64,000 bases of DNA. It comes from Vibrio salinus. GTDB lineage: Bacteria; Pseudomonadota; Gammaproteobacteria; Enterobacterales; Vibrionaceae. Below, piece by piece: positions 45,967 through 56,753 of the stretch. Within the stretch, counting starts at the first letter, position 1; each line of letters begins with the position of its first letter. Where the stretch lies: positions 62,001 to 126,000 of the forward strand of contig NZ_JAJSDZ010000009.1 of NCBI RefSeq assembly GCF_021272385.1, given 5' to 3'. Below the pieces are notes generated by a model. That model made no database searches. It saw nothing but the letters and a program-made list of their open reading frames with translations, and was not told where the DNA came from. Made by a program: the position numbers and the translations under genes.

Positions 45967-47298
45967 ATGTCTGAAATGACTCCCCGTGAGATAGTTCACG
46001 AACTTAACCGCCATATTATTGGTCAGGATAATGCAAAACGCGCGGTCGCTATCGCATTGCGCAATCGTTGGAGACGCATGCAGCTAGACGAAAGTCTTCG
46101 TGTTGAAGTTACTCCGAAAAATATTTTAATGATTGGCCCTACCGGTGTTGGTAAAACGGAAATTGCCCGTCGTCTGGCAAAACTGGCTAATGCGCCTTTT
46201 ATGAAGGTTGAAGCGACCAAATTTACGGAAGTCGGTTACGTTGGTAAAGAAGTTGAAACCATTATTCGCGATCTGACGGAAGTAGCTGTCAAAATGACCA
46301 AGCAGCAGGCGATGGAGAAAGTTAAATTCCGGGCAGAAGAACTGGCTGAGGAGCGGGTTCTTGATGCGCTTTTACCTCCGGCACGCGATTCATGGGGACA
46401 GGATGAAAAAGCGGACGAGTCTTCTCACACCCGTCAGATTTTCCGTAAGAAGCTGCGTGAAGGTCAGTTAAACGATAAAGAAATTGAAATCGATGTTGCA
46501 GCTCCGCAGATGGGTGTAGAAATTATGGCGCCTCCTGGTATGGAAGAAATGACCAATCAGTTGCAGGGTATGTTTCAGAATTTAGCGGGTGATACGAAGA
46601 AAAAGCGTAAGCTAAAGATTAAAGATGCGATGAAAGGTTTAACGGAAGAAGAAGCCGCTAAGCTGGTCAATCAGGATGAGCTGAAAGAGAAAGCCATTTA
46701 TAACGTCGAGAATAACGGCATTGTTTTCATCGACGAGATAGACAAAATTTGTAAGCGTGGCGAATCTTCGGGCCCGGATGTTTCCCGTGAAGGTGTTCAG
46801 CGGGACTTACTGCCTCTTATTGAAGGTAGTACCGTTCAGACGAAACATGGAATGGTTCGTACGGATCATATTCTTTTCGTTGCTTCTGGTGCATTTCAGG
46901 TATCCAAACCTTCGGACCTGATTCCTGAGCTTCAGGGACGTTTGCCGATCCGGGTTGAGCTGGAAGCATTATCCAGTGATGATTTCAAACGTATTCTGAC
47001 GGAGCCTAAAGCTTCGTTGACGGAGCAGTACGTTGCTTTGCTGAAAACAGAAGAGGTAAACATTGAGTTTACTGAAGATGGCATTGAACAGATTGCGAAT
47101 GCAGCATGGCGGGTAAATGAAACAACAGAAAACATCGGAGCCAGAAGGCTTCATACCGTAATGGAACGTTTGATGGACGATATTTCCTACCAAGCTTCTG
47201 AAAAATCAGGTGAATCTATGAAGGTTGATGCTGATTATGTGAAAGAACGCCTCGGCGAGTTGGTTGAAGACGAAGATTTGAGCCGTTTTATCCTGTAA
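45967..47298 (+). CDS. hslU: HslUV unfoldase ATPase HslU
   Basis: A 443-residue AAA+ ATPase, the exact length of E. coli HslU. Walker [16 protein letters not shown] (about residues 57-71), the pore loop in [15 protein letters not shown], an inserted I domain (about 110-245), Walker [11 protein letters not shown], and the sensor regions [12 protein letters not shown] and [15 protein letters not shown] are present. It unfolds substrates for HslV. The start is ATG 45967 after AAGGA; the longer upstream frame overlaps hslV and lacks similarity. Confidence 0.97.
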   Translation: MSEMTPREIVHELNRHIIGQDNAKRAVAIALRNRWRRMQLDESLRVEVTPKNILMIGPTGVGKTEIARRLAKLANAPFMKVEATKFTEVGYVGKEVETIIRDLTEVAVKMTKQQAMEKVKFRAEELAEERVLDALLPPARDSWGQDEKADESSHTRQIFRKKLREGQLNDKEIEIDVAAPQMGVEIMAPPGMEEMTNQLQGMFQNLAGDTKKKRKLKIKDAMKGLTEEEAAKLVNQDELKEKAIYNVENNGIVFIDEIDKICKRGESSGPDVSREGVQRDLLPLIEGSTVQTKHGMVRTDHILFVASGAFQVSKPSDLIPELQGRLPIRVELEALSSDDFKRILTEPKASLTEQYVALLKTEEVNIEFTEDGIEQIANAAWRVNETTENIGARRLHTVMERLMDDISYQASEKSGESMKVDADYVKERLGELVEDEDLSRFIL

Positions 47299-47325
47299 TC
47301 GCGCTTTCTATTCTTGCAATAAACG

Positions 47326-47351
47326 GCCCGCTAATGACAGCGGGCTTTTTA
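47326..47351 (+). terminator. Rho-independent terminator after hslU
   Basis: GCCCGCT / AGCGGGC with a 6-base loop followed by T residues. Confidence 0.88.
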
Positions 47352-47402
47352 TTATGTGTCATTTCAGCGTATACTGGCATCCTTGTCATTAACGTTTTAT
47401 AA

Positions 47403-48323
47403 ATGATGAATAGATCACTTGCAATCTGGTTCGATGCAGCCAGACCTAAAACTTTACCTTTGGCTTTGGTGTCAATCTTTACCGGCAGCGCGTTGGCTTA
47501 TTCGATAGGTCAGTTTTCCTGGGTTGTTGCTATATTGGCATTTGTGACGGCCACTTTGTTGCAGATTCTGTCCAATCTGGCAAATGATTATGGGGATGCC
47601 GTCAAAGGAACCGATAATGAATCCCGTCTGGGACCTGTCAGAGCAATTCAGTCCGGTGCAGTTTCATTAGAAGACATGAAGCACGCTATCTGGATCAATA
47701 TGGTTTTTACTGTGATATCCGGATTAACGCTTATTTTTATTGCCCTTGATAGCGTGGAAAGTATTTTAGCATTCATGGGATTAGGTGTTTTAGCTATGTT
47801 GGCAGCTATCGCTTATACCATGGGTAATAAACCTTATGGATATGTCGGATTAGGCGATTTGTCAGTGTTTATTTTCTTTGGCTTGCTGGGTGTCTTTGGC
47901 ACCTTCTTTCTGCATACCGGAACGGTATCGCTGGATTTATTACTTCCTTCGGTCGGATGTGGTTTGCTTGCCGTTGCGGTTTTGAATGTCAACAATATGC
48001 GTGATATTGAAAACGATCTGGAATGCGGTAAAAAGACGGTTGCCGTAAGATTGGGACAAAGTTGGGCAAAACGCTATCATTTTGTATTACTGGCGGGAGC
48101 TTTAATTGCTTTTGGCAGTTATTTATGTGTTCAGTCTGGCGTTAACTGGGTTAATTTACCTTTTGCAATCAGTATTATACTGGTAACAAAGCACGCACTG
48201 GCAGTAAAAGCGGCGACTCAGCCTGTTCATATTGCGCCTATGTTACCGGCAATTGTGAAATGTTCCGTTTTAACTAACCTTTTGTTTGTTGGGGTTGTTG
48301 TTGCTCAAACTATGCTGAGTTAA
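47403..48323 (+). CDS. menA: 1,4-dihydroxy-2-naphthoate octaprenyltransferase MenA
   Basis: A 306-residue UbiA-superfamily membrane prenyltransferase with about eight or nine helices that makes demethylmenaquinone. The first aspartate-rich motif is in LSNLANDYGDAVKGTDNE (about residues 57-74), the second in LNVNNMRDIENDLECGK (about 195-211), with ARPKTLPLALVSI near the N terminus. Menaquinone serves fumarate reductase, encoded 12 kb to the right. The start may be ATG 47403 or 47406; no clear ribosome site is seen. The order hslVU-menA-rraA matches E. coli. Confidence 0.93.
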   Translation: MMNRSLAIWFDAARPKTLPLALVSIFTGSALAYSIGQFSWVVAILAFVTATLLQILSNLANDYGDAVKGTDNESRLGPVRAIQSGAVSLEDMKHAIWINMVFTVISGLTLIFIALDSVESILAFMGLGVLAMLAAIAYTMGNKPYGYVGLGDLSVFIFFGLLGVFGTFFLHTGTVSLDLLLPSVGCGLLAVAVLNVNNMRDIENDLECGKKTVAVRLGQSWAKRYHFVLLAGALIAFGSYLCVQSGVNWVNLPFAISIILVTKHALAVKAATQPVHIAPMLPAIVKCSVLTNLLFVGVVVAQTMLS

Positions 48324-48397
48324 TTGAGGTTTGTCATTGCATTGACGTAATCAAAAGATATACTCGTTAATATACCTACCAATAGAGAATGATGGCT

Positions 48398-48931
48398 ATG
48401 GAATATAATACTTCTGCGCTATGTGATATTTATCTGGATCAAGTAGATGTTGTTGAACCTATGTTCAGTAACTTTGGCGGACGGGCGTCTTTTGCAGGAC
48501 AAGTCACCACGATTAAGTGTTTTGAAGACAACGGCATCATTCGTGAAACGCTGGAACAGGATGGCCTGGGACGAGTTTTGTTAGTTGACGGCGGTGGCTC
48601 TTTACGCCGGGCCTTAGTCGATGCTGAAATTGCAACGATGGCTGAAGAAAACGAATGGGAAGGTATTATTGTCTACGGTTGTGTCAGGGAAATTGATGAA
48701 CTGGAAGAAATGAACATCGGTATCCAGGCCCTGGCATCCATTCCGGTCGGTGCTGTTGCTCAAGGTATCGGAGAAATGGATATACCGGTTAATTTTGGTG
48801 GAGTTACCTTTTTACCTGAAGATTATCTGTATGCGGATAGCACCGGCATTATTCTATCACAGGAACCGTTAAGTGCAGATTTAGATGATGTTGAAGACAT
48901 TGACGAAGCAGATGACGATGACGACGAATAA
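48398..48931 (+). CDS. rraA: RNase E activity regulator RraA with acidic tail
   Basis: A 177-residue trimeric protein that binds RNase E and inhibits it. Core motifs match E. coli RraA (161): [52 protein letters not shown] and [17 protein letters not shown] placed the start at ATG 48398 ([10 protein letters not shown], matching the family) although ATGs at 48389 and 48392 are also in frame. The C terminus carries about 20 extra residues that are almost all Asp and Glu ([13 protein letters not shown]), absent from the E. coli protein. Acidic tails of Vibrio RraA proteins have been reported to affect RNase E binding, as I recall. Confidence 0.93.
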   Translation: MEYNTSALCDIYLDQVDVVEPMFSNFGGRASFAGQVTTIKCFEDNGIIRETLEQDGLGRVLLVDGGGSLRRALVDAEIATMAEENEWEGIIVYGCVREIDELEEMNIGIQALASIPVGAVAQGIGEMDIPVNFGGVTFLPEDYLYADSTGIILSQEPLSADLDDVEDIDEADDDDDE

Positions 48932-48967
48932 TCTCGTTTGATTGATTCTCTTTGTATAAACCGGGGC

Positions 48968-50311
48968 TTATATCGCTCCGGTTTCCATTGTTTGTTTTCT
49001 GAGCTTCAATGCCTGAAAGTAGCCTGAAACGCCACTCATTACATTGCCAGCCGCAATACCGACAAATAATCCCTCAACGCCATAATAGAACCCACCTAAC
49101 CAGGAACAGGGAAGAATGCAAATAAACAGCCGGAAGAAGTTCCATAAAAAAGCCTGAATAGGTTTGTGGAAGGCATTCATCGTTGAAACCAGCATCATAA
49201 CTATTCCCTGAAATCCATAACTTACCGGAACAATGACAAGGTATTGCCACAACAGCTCTTTTACGCCTTCTTCCTGAGAGAAAAGATGGGATATCGGAAT
49301 ACTGACCGGAACCATCATAATAAAAATAACCAGTTGGAATAGGATGGCAAAGCGCATACTCAGAAAAAGTCCTGAAAAGGTTCTTTTATAGTTCTTGGCT
49401 CCTACGTTTTGGGCCAGAAATGGGGTCAGTGACGATGTTAATGACATCAGAACAATTAAAAGCACGGATTCTACTCTTTGGGCTGCGCCATAAGCTGCAA
49501 CCGCAGAGGTGCCGAACCGTGAGAGCAGAGCCATCAAAACGGCACCGGACATAGGATTCATAGCGGAAGAAAAAGCGGCAGGGGTACCGACGGTTAACAC
49601 GGATCTCCAGTCAGAAACCATATACTGAAATCCCGGTTTTGTGATTTTCTTTTTAAGAACAAGAAAATAAATGGAAGCCAGTAATCCGACAAGCCAGCTG
49701 ATGGCACTGGCAATGGCGGCGCCTTTCATTCCCATTTCCGGGAAAGGGCCGATACCAAAAATAAACAGTGGGTCGAGAGCACCATTTATCAGACCTGATA
49801 AGATCATGATTTGTGCTGGTGTCTTAGTGTTTCCGGATGCTCTGATCGCACTGTTTCCGGCCATAGGGAAAACCAGCAGAGGAATGGCCAGATACCAGAT
49901 ATACATGTAATCGTGAATGAGTGGCAATAATGCTTCCGGAGCCCCCAGTAACCGGAAAACACCATTTAATGTAATGATACCAAGAAAAGAAGCGACACTA
50001 ACCAGTATTATGGCGAGAATGATGCCATGTGTTGCAAATTCGGCTGCCCGGATACGTTTTCCCTGCCCCAGTAATTTTCCAATTTGGACTGATAATCCGA
50101 CACCGATTCCCATCGTAATACAGTTGATACCAAACGTGACCGGGAAAGTATAACTAACGGCTGCAAGCGCGTCTGTTCCCAGTAATGAAATAAAAAAAGT
50201 ATCCACCAGATTAAACATCAGCACGGCTATCATTCCAAATGTCATTGGAATGGTCATTCTGCGTAGAACGTCAGGAATAGGATCAGTCAGCAGACCGTGT
50301 TTATCATGCAT
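48968..50311 (-). CDS. MATE family efflux transporter
   Basis: A 447-residue protein with twelve predicted membrane helices and the two-fold MATE pattern. The N half starts VLRRMTIPMTFGMIAVLMFNLVDTFFIS and the second half has a matching SAMNPMSGAVLMALLSRFGTSAVAAYG. These are Na+ or H+ coupled exporters of cationic drugs and metabolites; the substrate here is unknown. It is convergent with rraA and lies downstream of tpiA in the same orientation, separated by the tpiA terminator. Confidence 0.9.
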   Translation of the reverse strand: MHDKHGLLTDPIPDVLRRMTIPMTFGMIAVLMFNLVDTFFISLLGTDALAAVSYTFPVTFGINCITMGIGVGLSVQIGKLLGQGKRIRAAEFATHGIILAIILVSVASFLGIITLNGVFRLLGAPEALLPLIHDYMYIWYLAIPLLVFPMAGNSAIRASGNTKTPAQIMILSGLINGALDPLFIFGIGPFPEMGMKGAAIASAISWLVGLLASIYFLVLKKKITKPGFQYMVSDWRSVLTVGTPAAFSSAMNPMSGAVLMALLSRFGTSAVAAYGAAQRVESVLLIVLMSLTSSLTPFLAQNVGAKNYKRTFSGLFLSMRFAILFQLVIFIMMVPVSIPISHLFSQEEGVKELLWQYLVIVPVSYGFQGIVMMLVSTMNAFHKPIQAFLWNFFRLFICILPCSWLGGFYYGVEGLFVGIAAGNVMSGVSGYFQALKLRKQTMETGAI

Positions 50312-50393
50312 ATCAGTATTGTGGGGTAGCAGTGTCAGGAATAGTAAGGATACGGAATAAATGTTTTTCCGACCAGAGTTATTGCGAATAATA

Positions 50394-50425
50394 AAAGACC
50401 AGCGCTGATAATCAGGCTGGTCTTT
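50394..50425 (-). terminator. Terminator after tpiA
   Basis: AAAGACCAGC / GCTGGTCTTT (10-base perfect stem) with a 12-base loop, ending TTTTATTATT on the minus strand. Confidence 0.75.
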
Positions 50426-50452
50426 GGATGATGTAAGTTATTTTTTAATAAC

Positions 50453-51223
50453 TTATGCTTTGGCTTCTGCCGCTGCTTTTACGATTGCAGCAAAGCTTTT
50501 TGCATCCAGAGAAGCACCGCCAACCAAAGCACCATCGATGTCTGGTTGTGCAAAGTAAGTAGCTGCGTTTTCTGGTTTAACAGAACCGCCGTACTGGATA
50601 ATTACCTGTTCTGCCACAGCAGCATCTTTTGCTGCAATTAAGCCACGGATAGATGCATGGATGCGTTGAGCATCGTCTGCAGTTGCTGCTTTACCAGTAC
50701 CGATAGCCCAGATTGGTTCGTAAGCAATGATAGCGCCGTTAAATGCTTCAACGCCAAGAAGATCGATAACCGCATTGATTTGACGGGCACATACCGCTTC
50801 AGTTTCGCCAGCTTCGTTCTGAGCTTCAGTTTCACCAATACACAAAACCGGAACAAGACCGTTTTCTTTCAGGAACGCGAATTTTTTCGCAACGTATTGA
50901 TCAGATTCACTGTGGTAGTCACGACGTTCTGAGTGACCGATGATAACGTGAGTGACACCAAATTCTTTATACATTTCAGGAGAATTATCACCAGTGAATG
51001 CGCCGCTGTTTGTTAGATCCGTATCTTGTGCGCCAAGGATGATTTTTTCTTGACCTTCAGCGATAGTGCGTTCAGCAAGGTCTAAATATACTGCTGGTGG
51101 CGCTACTGCAACATCAACACCTTGTACACCTTTAATTTCAGCATCAAGACCGCTAATCAGGTCTTTGACCATTGCTTTGCTACCGTTTAATTTCCAGTTA
51201 CCCATAACTACAGGACGACGCAT
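50453..51223 (-). CDS. tpiA: Triosephosphate isomerase
   Basis: A 256-residue TIM-barrel enzyme that interconverts dihydroxyacetone phosphate and glyceraldehyde 3-phosphate. Catalytic residues are all visible: N and K in VMGNWKLNG, His in [11 protein letters not shown], Glu in [16 protein letters not shown] (loop 6), and the phosphate-binding [10 protein letters not shown] and [10 protein letters not shown]. The length equals E. coli TpiA plus one. Confidence 0.97.
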   Translation of the reverse strand: MRRPVVMGNWKLNGSKAMVKDLISGLDAEIKGVQGVDVAVAPPAVYLDLAERTIAEGQEKIILGAQDTDLTNSGAFTGDNSPEMYKEFGVTHVIIGHSERRDYHSESDQYVAKKFAFLKENGLVPVLCIGETEAQNEAGETEAVCARQINAVIDLLGVEAFNGAIIAYEPIWAIGTGKAATADDAQRIHASIRGLIAAKDAAVAEQVIIQYGGSVKPENAATYFAQPDIDGALVGGASLDAKSFAAIVKAAAEAKA

Positions 51224-51419
51224 AGGAATATCTCCATATTCAAATTAATATACAAATAAAATCATGCATCAGAATATATCAGATAAGGACAAGTAAATCA
51301 TGATGCTTGTCATGTCTTTCTCGGATCTAGTTATATCTATGCATAATAGTGGTAATAGTGTTTTTGTATCGGAAAGAAGTGAAGAACACAGAGTGAAGAA
51401 TCATTGTGAAGGATAAATT

Positions 51420-51773
51420 ATGCCAAATCTAATCATGGAATATTCGAATTCAGTGGATGAAAGAGCTAGCGTCCCATTATTGCTTGAATCTTTGCATCAG
51501 GGGCTGATAGACAGTGGATTATTTGAAGTGCCGGCAATAAGATCCCGTGCGATTCGTATTAATGACTGGTTGATTGGTTCTTCTGAAGACCGGGAAGATT
51601 TTATTCATGTTACCTTAGAATTGATGGAAGGGCGTTCTGATGAGCAAAAAAATCGGCTGGCTGAGGCGATCATTCATATTTTATCAGAGCATGCCGCCAG
51701 TATTGAGTCCCTTACCGCTACTGTCAGAGAAGTTTCTTCTGCAGGTTTTCTTAAATTTGCTCATCAAGTTTAG
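51420..51773 (+). CDS. 5-carboxymethyl-2-hydroxymuconate isomerase family protein
   Basis: A 117-residue tautomerase-superfamily protein (CHMI, PF02962). The second residue is the proline that acts as the general base once Met is removed (MPNLIMEYSNS). The conserved ALRINDWLIG-type segment appears as RAIRINDWLIGSS. In E. coli W the family member HpcD works in homoprotocatechuate degradation, but no other genes of that pathway are seen here, so the real substrate is uncertain. It stands alone between tpiA and a convergent DUF3135 gene. Confidence 0.85.
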   Translation: MPNLIMEYSNSVDERASVPLLLESLHQGLIDSGLFEVPAIRSRAIRINDWLIGSSEDREDFIHVTLELMEGRSDEQKNRLAEAIIHILSEHAASIESLTATVREVSSAGFLKFAHQV

Positions 51774-51811
51774 TCATTCATCATTATGTTTGCTTGTGTA
51801 TCCATTGGTTT

Positions 51812-52129
51812 TCAGGCACGCCTGTATCGATCAAGTGGGATGATTTCGGCACTTTGAGGTTCTTCGTCGGTTGTTTTAATCAGAGCAAACTGGAATTTGT
51901 GCATCTGGGTCGCCAGTTCCTGCATCAGTTTTATATTGGAGTGTAGTGGGTTTTTACAGGAATCCACTAATCTGTCGATATAACTTTGTTGGGCCCAGAG
52001 CCTGTCTCTCATTATGTCTGAAGAGCACATAATGGCCTCTTCGCAGATATCCTGTTTTAAAATATCAAAGGCTTCTGGATTTTCTTTTGCTAAATCCATT
52101 AGCTCGTCAAAAGAAGGCAGCGCTTCCAT
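51812..52129 (-). CDS. DUF3135 domain protein, 105 aa
   Basis: A small helical cytoplasmic protein starting MEALPSFDELMDLAKENPEAF, consistent with the DUF3135 family found in Vibrio and Shewanella. Two Cys residues lie near residues 28-35 (ICEEAIMCSS), one more near 58, and the C-terminal part ends EIIPLDRYRRA. Function is unknown. The clear ribosome site GGAGAATAGTT before ATG 52129 supports the start. It lies downstream of the SufR-like regulator in the same orientation with a gap of 111 bases. Confidence 0.75.
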   Translation of the reverse strand: MEALPSFDELMDLAKENPEAFDILKQDICEEAIMCSSDIMRDRLWAQQSYIDRLVDSCKNPLHSNIKLMQELATQMHKFQFALIKTTDEEPQSAEIIPLDRYRRA

Positions 52130-52240
52130 AACTATTCTCCTTATAGTTTCACTATATTGATTACAATATCAACAACAATAATCATATAGCACACCAGAGG
52201 AATTTGCCGAAAATTTCTTCAAATGTCTCATTTTTGATAA

Positions 52241-52858
52241 TTATAGCCGGGTGATTTTGTATGTACACCTTCTTTGGCCCGAGACGATATGTTCTTGCCT
52301 TACAATGTTACAGCTGTTTTGCAACAGGATCTGAAAAATATGAAGCTCTGACTGGCAAAATTCCGGACACCGGGTTGCGGCGCGGCAGATTGGACAATGA
52401 TTTTCTATGAGAAGAAAATGATCCGGCGCTTTCTGCAATTCGACCATATAACCTTCATCTTCTCTTAACTGAACGAGTGCGGTGAGTTTTTCTTCAAGTG
52501 TCCGGCAGTCTTTTAATACCTCACTGTAAGTCCGAAGCGTGTGTTCTTCTCTTTCCTCAGCAATTTTTTTCAGCCCTTGTTTACCATAAATGGATTCAAC
52601 GGCATCGATAATCTGGACAGCGAGATCATTATGTCTGTCTATAAATTGTTCATGGCCATCCGGCGTTAATGTCCAATGACGTGTTGGACGGCCGACTTTG
52701 ACTTTGACATCATAAAATTCAATCAGACCATCATCTTCTAATGCCTGCAGGTGTTGTCTGGCACCCATTGTGGTCATTTCAAATTTATCTGCAAGATACT
52801 TTGCAGTGACATTGCCTTCTCTTTTTATAGTATGAAGTATCTTATCGGAAGTTTTCAT
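52241..52858 (-). CDS. SufR-like winged-helix regulator with a probable Fe-S cluster site
   Basis: A 205-residue protein with a DeoR/ArsR-type winged helix (residues 1-66: ILHTIKREGNVTAKYLADKFEMTTMGARQHLQALEDDGLIEF, then VGRPTRHWTLT), a helical middle region and a cysteine-rich C terminus. The cysteines C155, C168, C183 and C198 are spaced CX12CX14CX14C, very close to the pattern that ligates the Fe-S cluster in cyanobacterial SufR; C158 and C164 are further candidates. I infer that it senses iron-sulfur status or oxidants and regulates nearby or distant genes. It is divergent from groES, 251 bases away, and no suf or isc genes are in the window. Confidence 0.75.
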   Translation of the reverse strand: MKTSDKILHTIKREGNVTAKYLADKFEMTTMGARQHLQALEDDGLIEFYDVKVKVGRPTRHWTLTPDGHEQFIDRHNDLAVQIIDAVESIYGKQGLKKIAEEREEHTLRTYSEVLKDCRTLEEKLTALVQLREDEGYMVELQKAPDHFLLIENHCPICRAATRCPEFCQSELHIFQILLQNSCNIVRQEHIVSGQRRCTYKITRL

Positions 52859-53002
52859 AGTGTCTCCTCTGTCGGTACTTCATTATTCCCAGTCTATTTT
52901 ATAAAGTAAACCGTTGACTATTTACAAGAATGAATTTTTCACCTATAGGTCTGATTTATAAATTTACATTTTTTGCAAAAATTATCACATTTTTCTTACT
53001 CT

Positions 53003-53034
53003 CCCCCTTGGATCTCTGTTTTTATGCCCCACAT
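53003..53034 (+). promoter_or_regulatory. Heat-shock (sigma-32) promoter of groESL
   Basis: CCCCCTTGGAT at 53003-53013, a 13-base spacer from the CTTGGAT element and CCCCACAT at 53027-53034 match the sigma-32 consensus (CTTGAAA, 11-16 bases, CCCCATNT). It lies about 75 bases upstream of groES. Confidence 0.8.
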
Positions 53035-53109
53035 AATGATCACGAGCCAAGTAATACGGCTCATTTCATTAACTAAAACGGATAAATTTTAAATCAGGAG
53101 AGACGACAG

Positions 53110-53400
53110 ATGAATATTCGTCCATTGCATGACCGAGTTATCGTTGAACGTCAAGAAGTTGAATCAAAATCAGCGGGTGGAATCGTATTAACCGGTTCTG
53201 CAGCAGAAAAATCAACTCGTGGTAGTGTCCTAGCGGTTGGTAAAGGCCGTATTCTTGAGAACGGTTCTGTTCAGCCTTTGGATGTTAAAGTTGGTGATAC
53301 TGTTATTTTTTCTGAAGGTTTTGGTACCAAAACAGAAAAGATCGATGGCAAAGAAGTATTGATCTTATCTGAAAGCGATATCCTTGCAATCGTTGAGTAA
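53110..53400 (+). CDS. groES: Co-chaperonin GroES
   Basis: A 96-residue protein whose heptamer caps the GroEL ring. It starts [21 protein letters not shown], has the mobile loop with [18 protein letters not shown] (about residues 21-38) that contacts GroEL, the roof segment GRILENGSV, and ends DILAIVE. GGAGAG lies before the ATG. A sigma-32-type promoter precedes it. Just after its stop the last 15 bases of the gene are repeated. Confidence 0.97.
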   Translation: MNIRPLHDRVIVERQEVESKSAGGIVLTGSAAEKSTRGSVLAVGKGRILENGSVQPLDVKVGDTVIFSEGFGTKTEKIDGKEVLILSESDILAIVE

Positions 53401-53419
53401 GAACGCAATCGTTGAGTAA
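53386..53419 (+). repeat. Short tandem duplication at the 3' end of groES
   Basis: GCAATCGTTGAGTAA occurs at 53386-53400, where it encodes the last residues and stop of GroES, and again at 53405-53419, a period of 19 bases. The second copy repeats the stop region in the intergenic space before groEL. Confidence 0.85.
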
Positions 53420-53459
53420 CCTTCGCTCTAATTATTTGTACTAACGAAAAGAATTGTGA

Positions 53460-55112
<1,653 letters not shown>

Positions 55113-55136
55113 TACATTCGTATCTGCTTTTCGCGA

Positions 55137-55176
55137 AAAAATTGGCGGCTATTATTTTATTAGCCGCCAATTTTTA
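55137..55176 (+). terminator. Rho-independent terminator after groEL
   Basis: A 14-base perfect stem AAAAATTGGCGGCT / AGCCGCCAATTTTT with an 11-base AT loop, ending in a T tract. Confidence 0.92.
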
Positions 55177-55258
55177 ATTTATACCAAAGTCTCTCTTTCC
55201 TCTCTTTCGACTTATTTCGTATTATATTCTTTTCTCACATTGTATTTCGGATGACTTC

Positions 55259-56689
55259 ATGAACATTCAAGGATTGGATATTCCCGGCCTGCGTATCCTC
55301 AATTGGTCCCTCGCTCCTCACCAGCATTGGGGGATATTTGTTACGCAGAGTTCGGTCTCGAAACCGCTGGAACAACTATTCCATAGACACTATTCGGAAA
55401 TAACGGAATTACCGGCAACCATCGGATTTGTTTCTTTGAGTGAACAGCAAAAACTCCATGAAGACGAAATCACTAAAGATGAAACCGATTTTAATAATTT
55501 CATCGATTATGGTTCTACCGTTGAAGAGCTTATTAAAGATGTTGGTTGTGATGATGATAAAGCGGAAGAATTGCTTGAGCGGCTGAATCTAACCGGATTA
55601 AAACAGAGAGGTTTCCGTCAGTTATCAACCGGTGAAACCCGTCGGGTTATGCTTGCCAGAGCCATGGCATCAGAACCTGATATGCTTTTTTTAGAAGAGC
55701 CTTATGCGGGGCTTGATGTTGAGAACCGGGCGTTGCTTAAACAGGTATTGGATCAGTTGGCCTCAGTCTGTCAGTTGGTGGTTCTGGCCTCCCGGGTTGA
55801 GGAAATGCCATCGTGCCTGACTCATATTGCCTTGTTTGATGGTAAGTCATTATCGCAGACTATGACCACGGAAGAGTGGCAGACAAATCCTGTTGTGCGA
55901 CAGCTAAATGCTCTTTCGGAGCAGAAAAGTGAACAGTACGTCAGGTTGATCAATCAGTATGGCGATCAGCCAGAACTGCCGTCACCATTGCTGAATATGA
56001 ACAATGCTAAGGTTGAATACACAGATGGCTTAATATTCGGAAATTTAAACTGGACGGTGAAGGAAGGCCAACACTGGCAAATCCGGGGGCCTAATGGTTG
56101 CGGTAAAAGTTCTTTGCTGGGATTGATTACCGGTGATCACCCTCAATGTTACAGTAATGACATTCAGGTTCTCGGTTATCAGCGAGGAGGTGGGGAAAGC
56201 ATTTGGGATGTTAAGAAGAAAATAGGCATTGTTTCATCTTCTCTGCATCTTCAGTACCGGGTGGGATGTAGTGCTTTGGATGTTTTGCTTTCGGGTTTTT
56301 TCGATTCTATTGGTCTTTATGAATCGCCATCGGCCAATCAGGTTAACATTGCAAATCAGTGGCTGGCAGTGTTGGGAATGACGGATTATAAGAAGGACAG
56401 CTTCACCTCCCTTGAGTATGGCCAGCAGAGGTTATTATTGATTGCCAGAGCATTGATTAAACGTCCAGCTCTGCTGATTCTGGATGAACCGTATCAGGGT
56501 CTGGATTATCTGAGCAGGCAATTAATCATGAAGGTTGTAGATAAAGTCGCTCAGTTTAATCTGAGCCATCTATTATATGTAACCCATCATAAAGAAGATC
56601 AGCTTTCTTCAATATGTCATTACGTGGACTTTATACCTAATAACGGACCGGGCTTTACGCCGGTGATTCATCATGGGGTAGAAAGCTGA
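55259..56689 (+). CDS. modF: ModF-like twin ABC ATPase with a degenerate first domain
   Basis: A 476-residue soluble protein with two ABC nucleotide-binding domains, similar to E. coli ModF (490). The second domain is complete: Walker A GPNGCGKSS, signature-like LEYGQQRLLLIARAL and Walker B LLILDEPYQGLD, plus SNDIQVLGYQRGGGESIWDVKKKIG, closely matching ModF. The first domain keeps the signature LSTGETRRVMLARAMA but has no Walker A (TQSSVSKPL where GxxGxGKS is expected) and reads FLEEP in place of LDEP. It probably hydrolyses ATP at one site only. ModF has been linked to molybdenum metabolism, but its action is not known and no mod genes are seen here. Confidence 0.85.
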   Translation: MNIQGLDIPGLRILNWSLAPHQHWGIFVTQSSVSKPLEQLFHRHYSEITELPATIGFVSLSEQQKLHEDEITKDETDFNNFIDYGSTVEELIKDVGCDDDKAEELLERLNLTGLKQRGFRQLSTGETRRVMLARAMASEPDMLFLEEPYAGLDVENRALLKQVLDQLASVCQLVVLASRVEEMPSCLTHIALFDGKSLSQTMTTEEWQTNPVVRQLNALSEQKSEQYVRLINQYGDQPELPSPLLNMNNAKVEYTDGLIFGNLNWTVKEGQHWQIRGPNGCGKSSLLGLITGDHPQCYSNDIQVLGYQRGGGESIWDVKKKIGIVSSSLHLQYRVGCSALDVLLSGFFDSIGLYESPSANQVNIANQWLAVLGMTDYKKDSFTSLEYGQQRLLLIARALIKRPALLILDEPYQGLDYLSRQLIMKVVDKVAQFNLSHLLYVTHHKEDQLSSICHYVDFIPNNGPGFTPVIHHGVES

Positions 56690-56701
56690 GCGCGCTTTTG
56701 T

Positions 56702-56733
56702 AAAAAACAGCCTGATGCAATTGCATCGGGCTG
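56702..56733 (-). terminator. Terminator after epmB
   Basis: On the minus strand CAGCCCGATGC, AATT and GCATCAGGCTG form a hairpin followed by six T residues. It lies between the convergent modF and epmB. Confidence 0.85.
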
Positions 56734-56753
56734 ATTCATTTCTGTCCTGGCTG

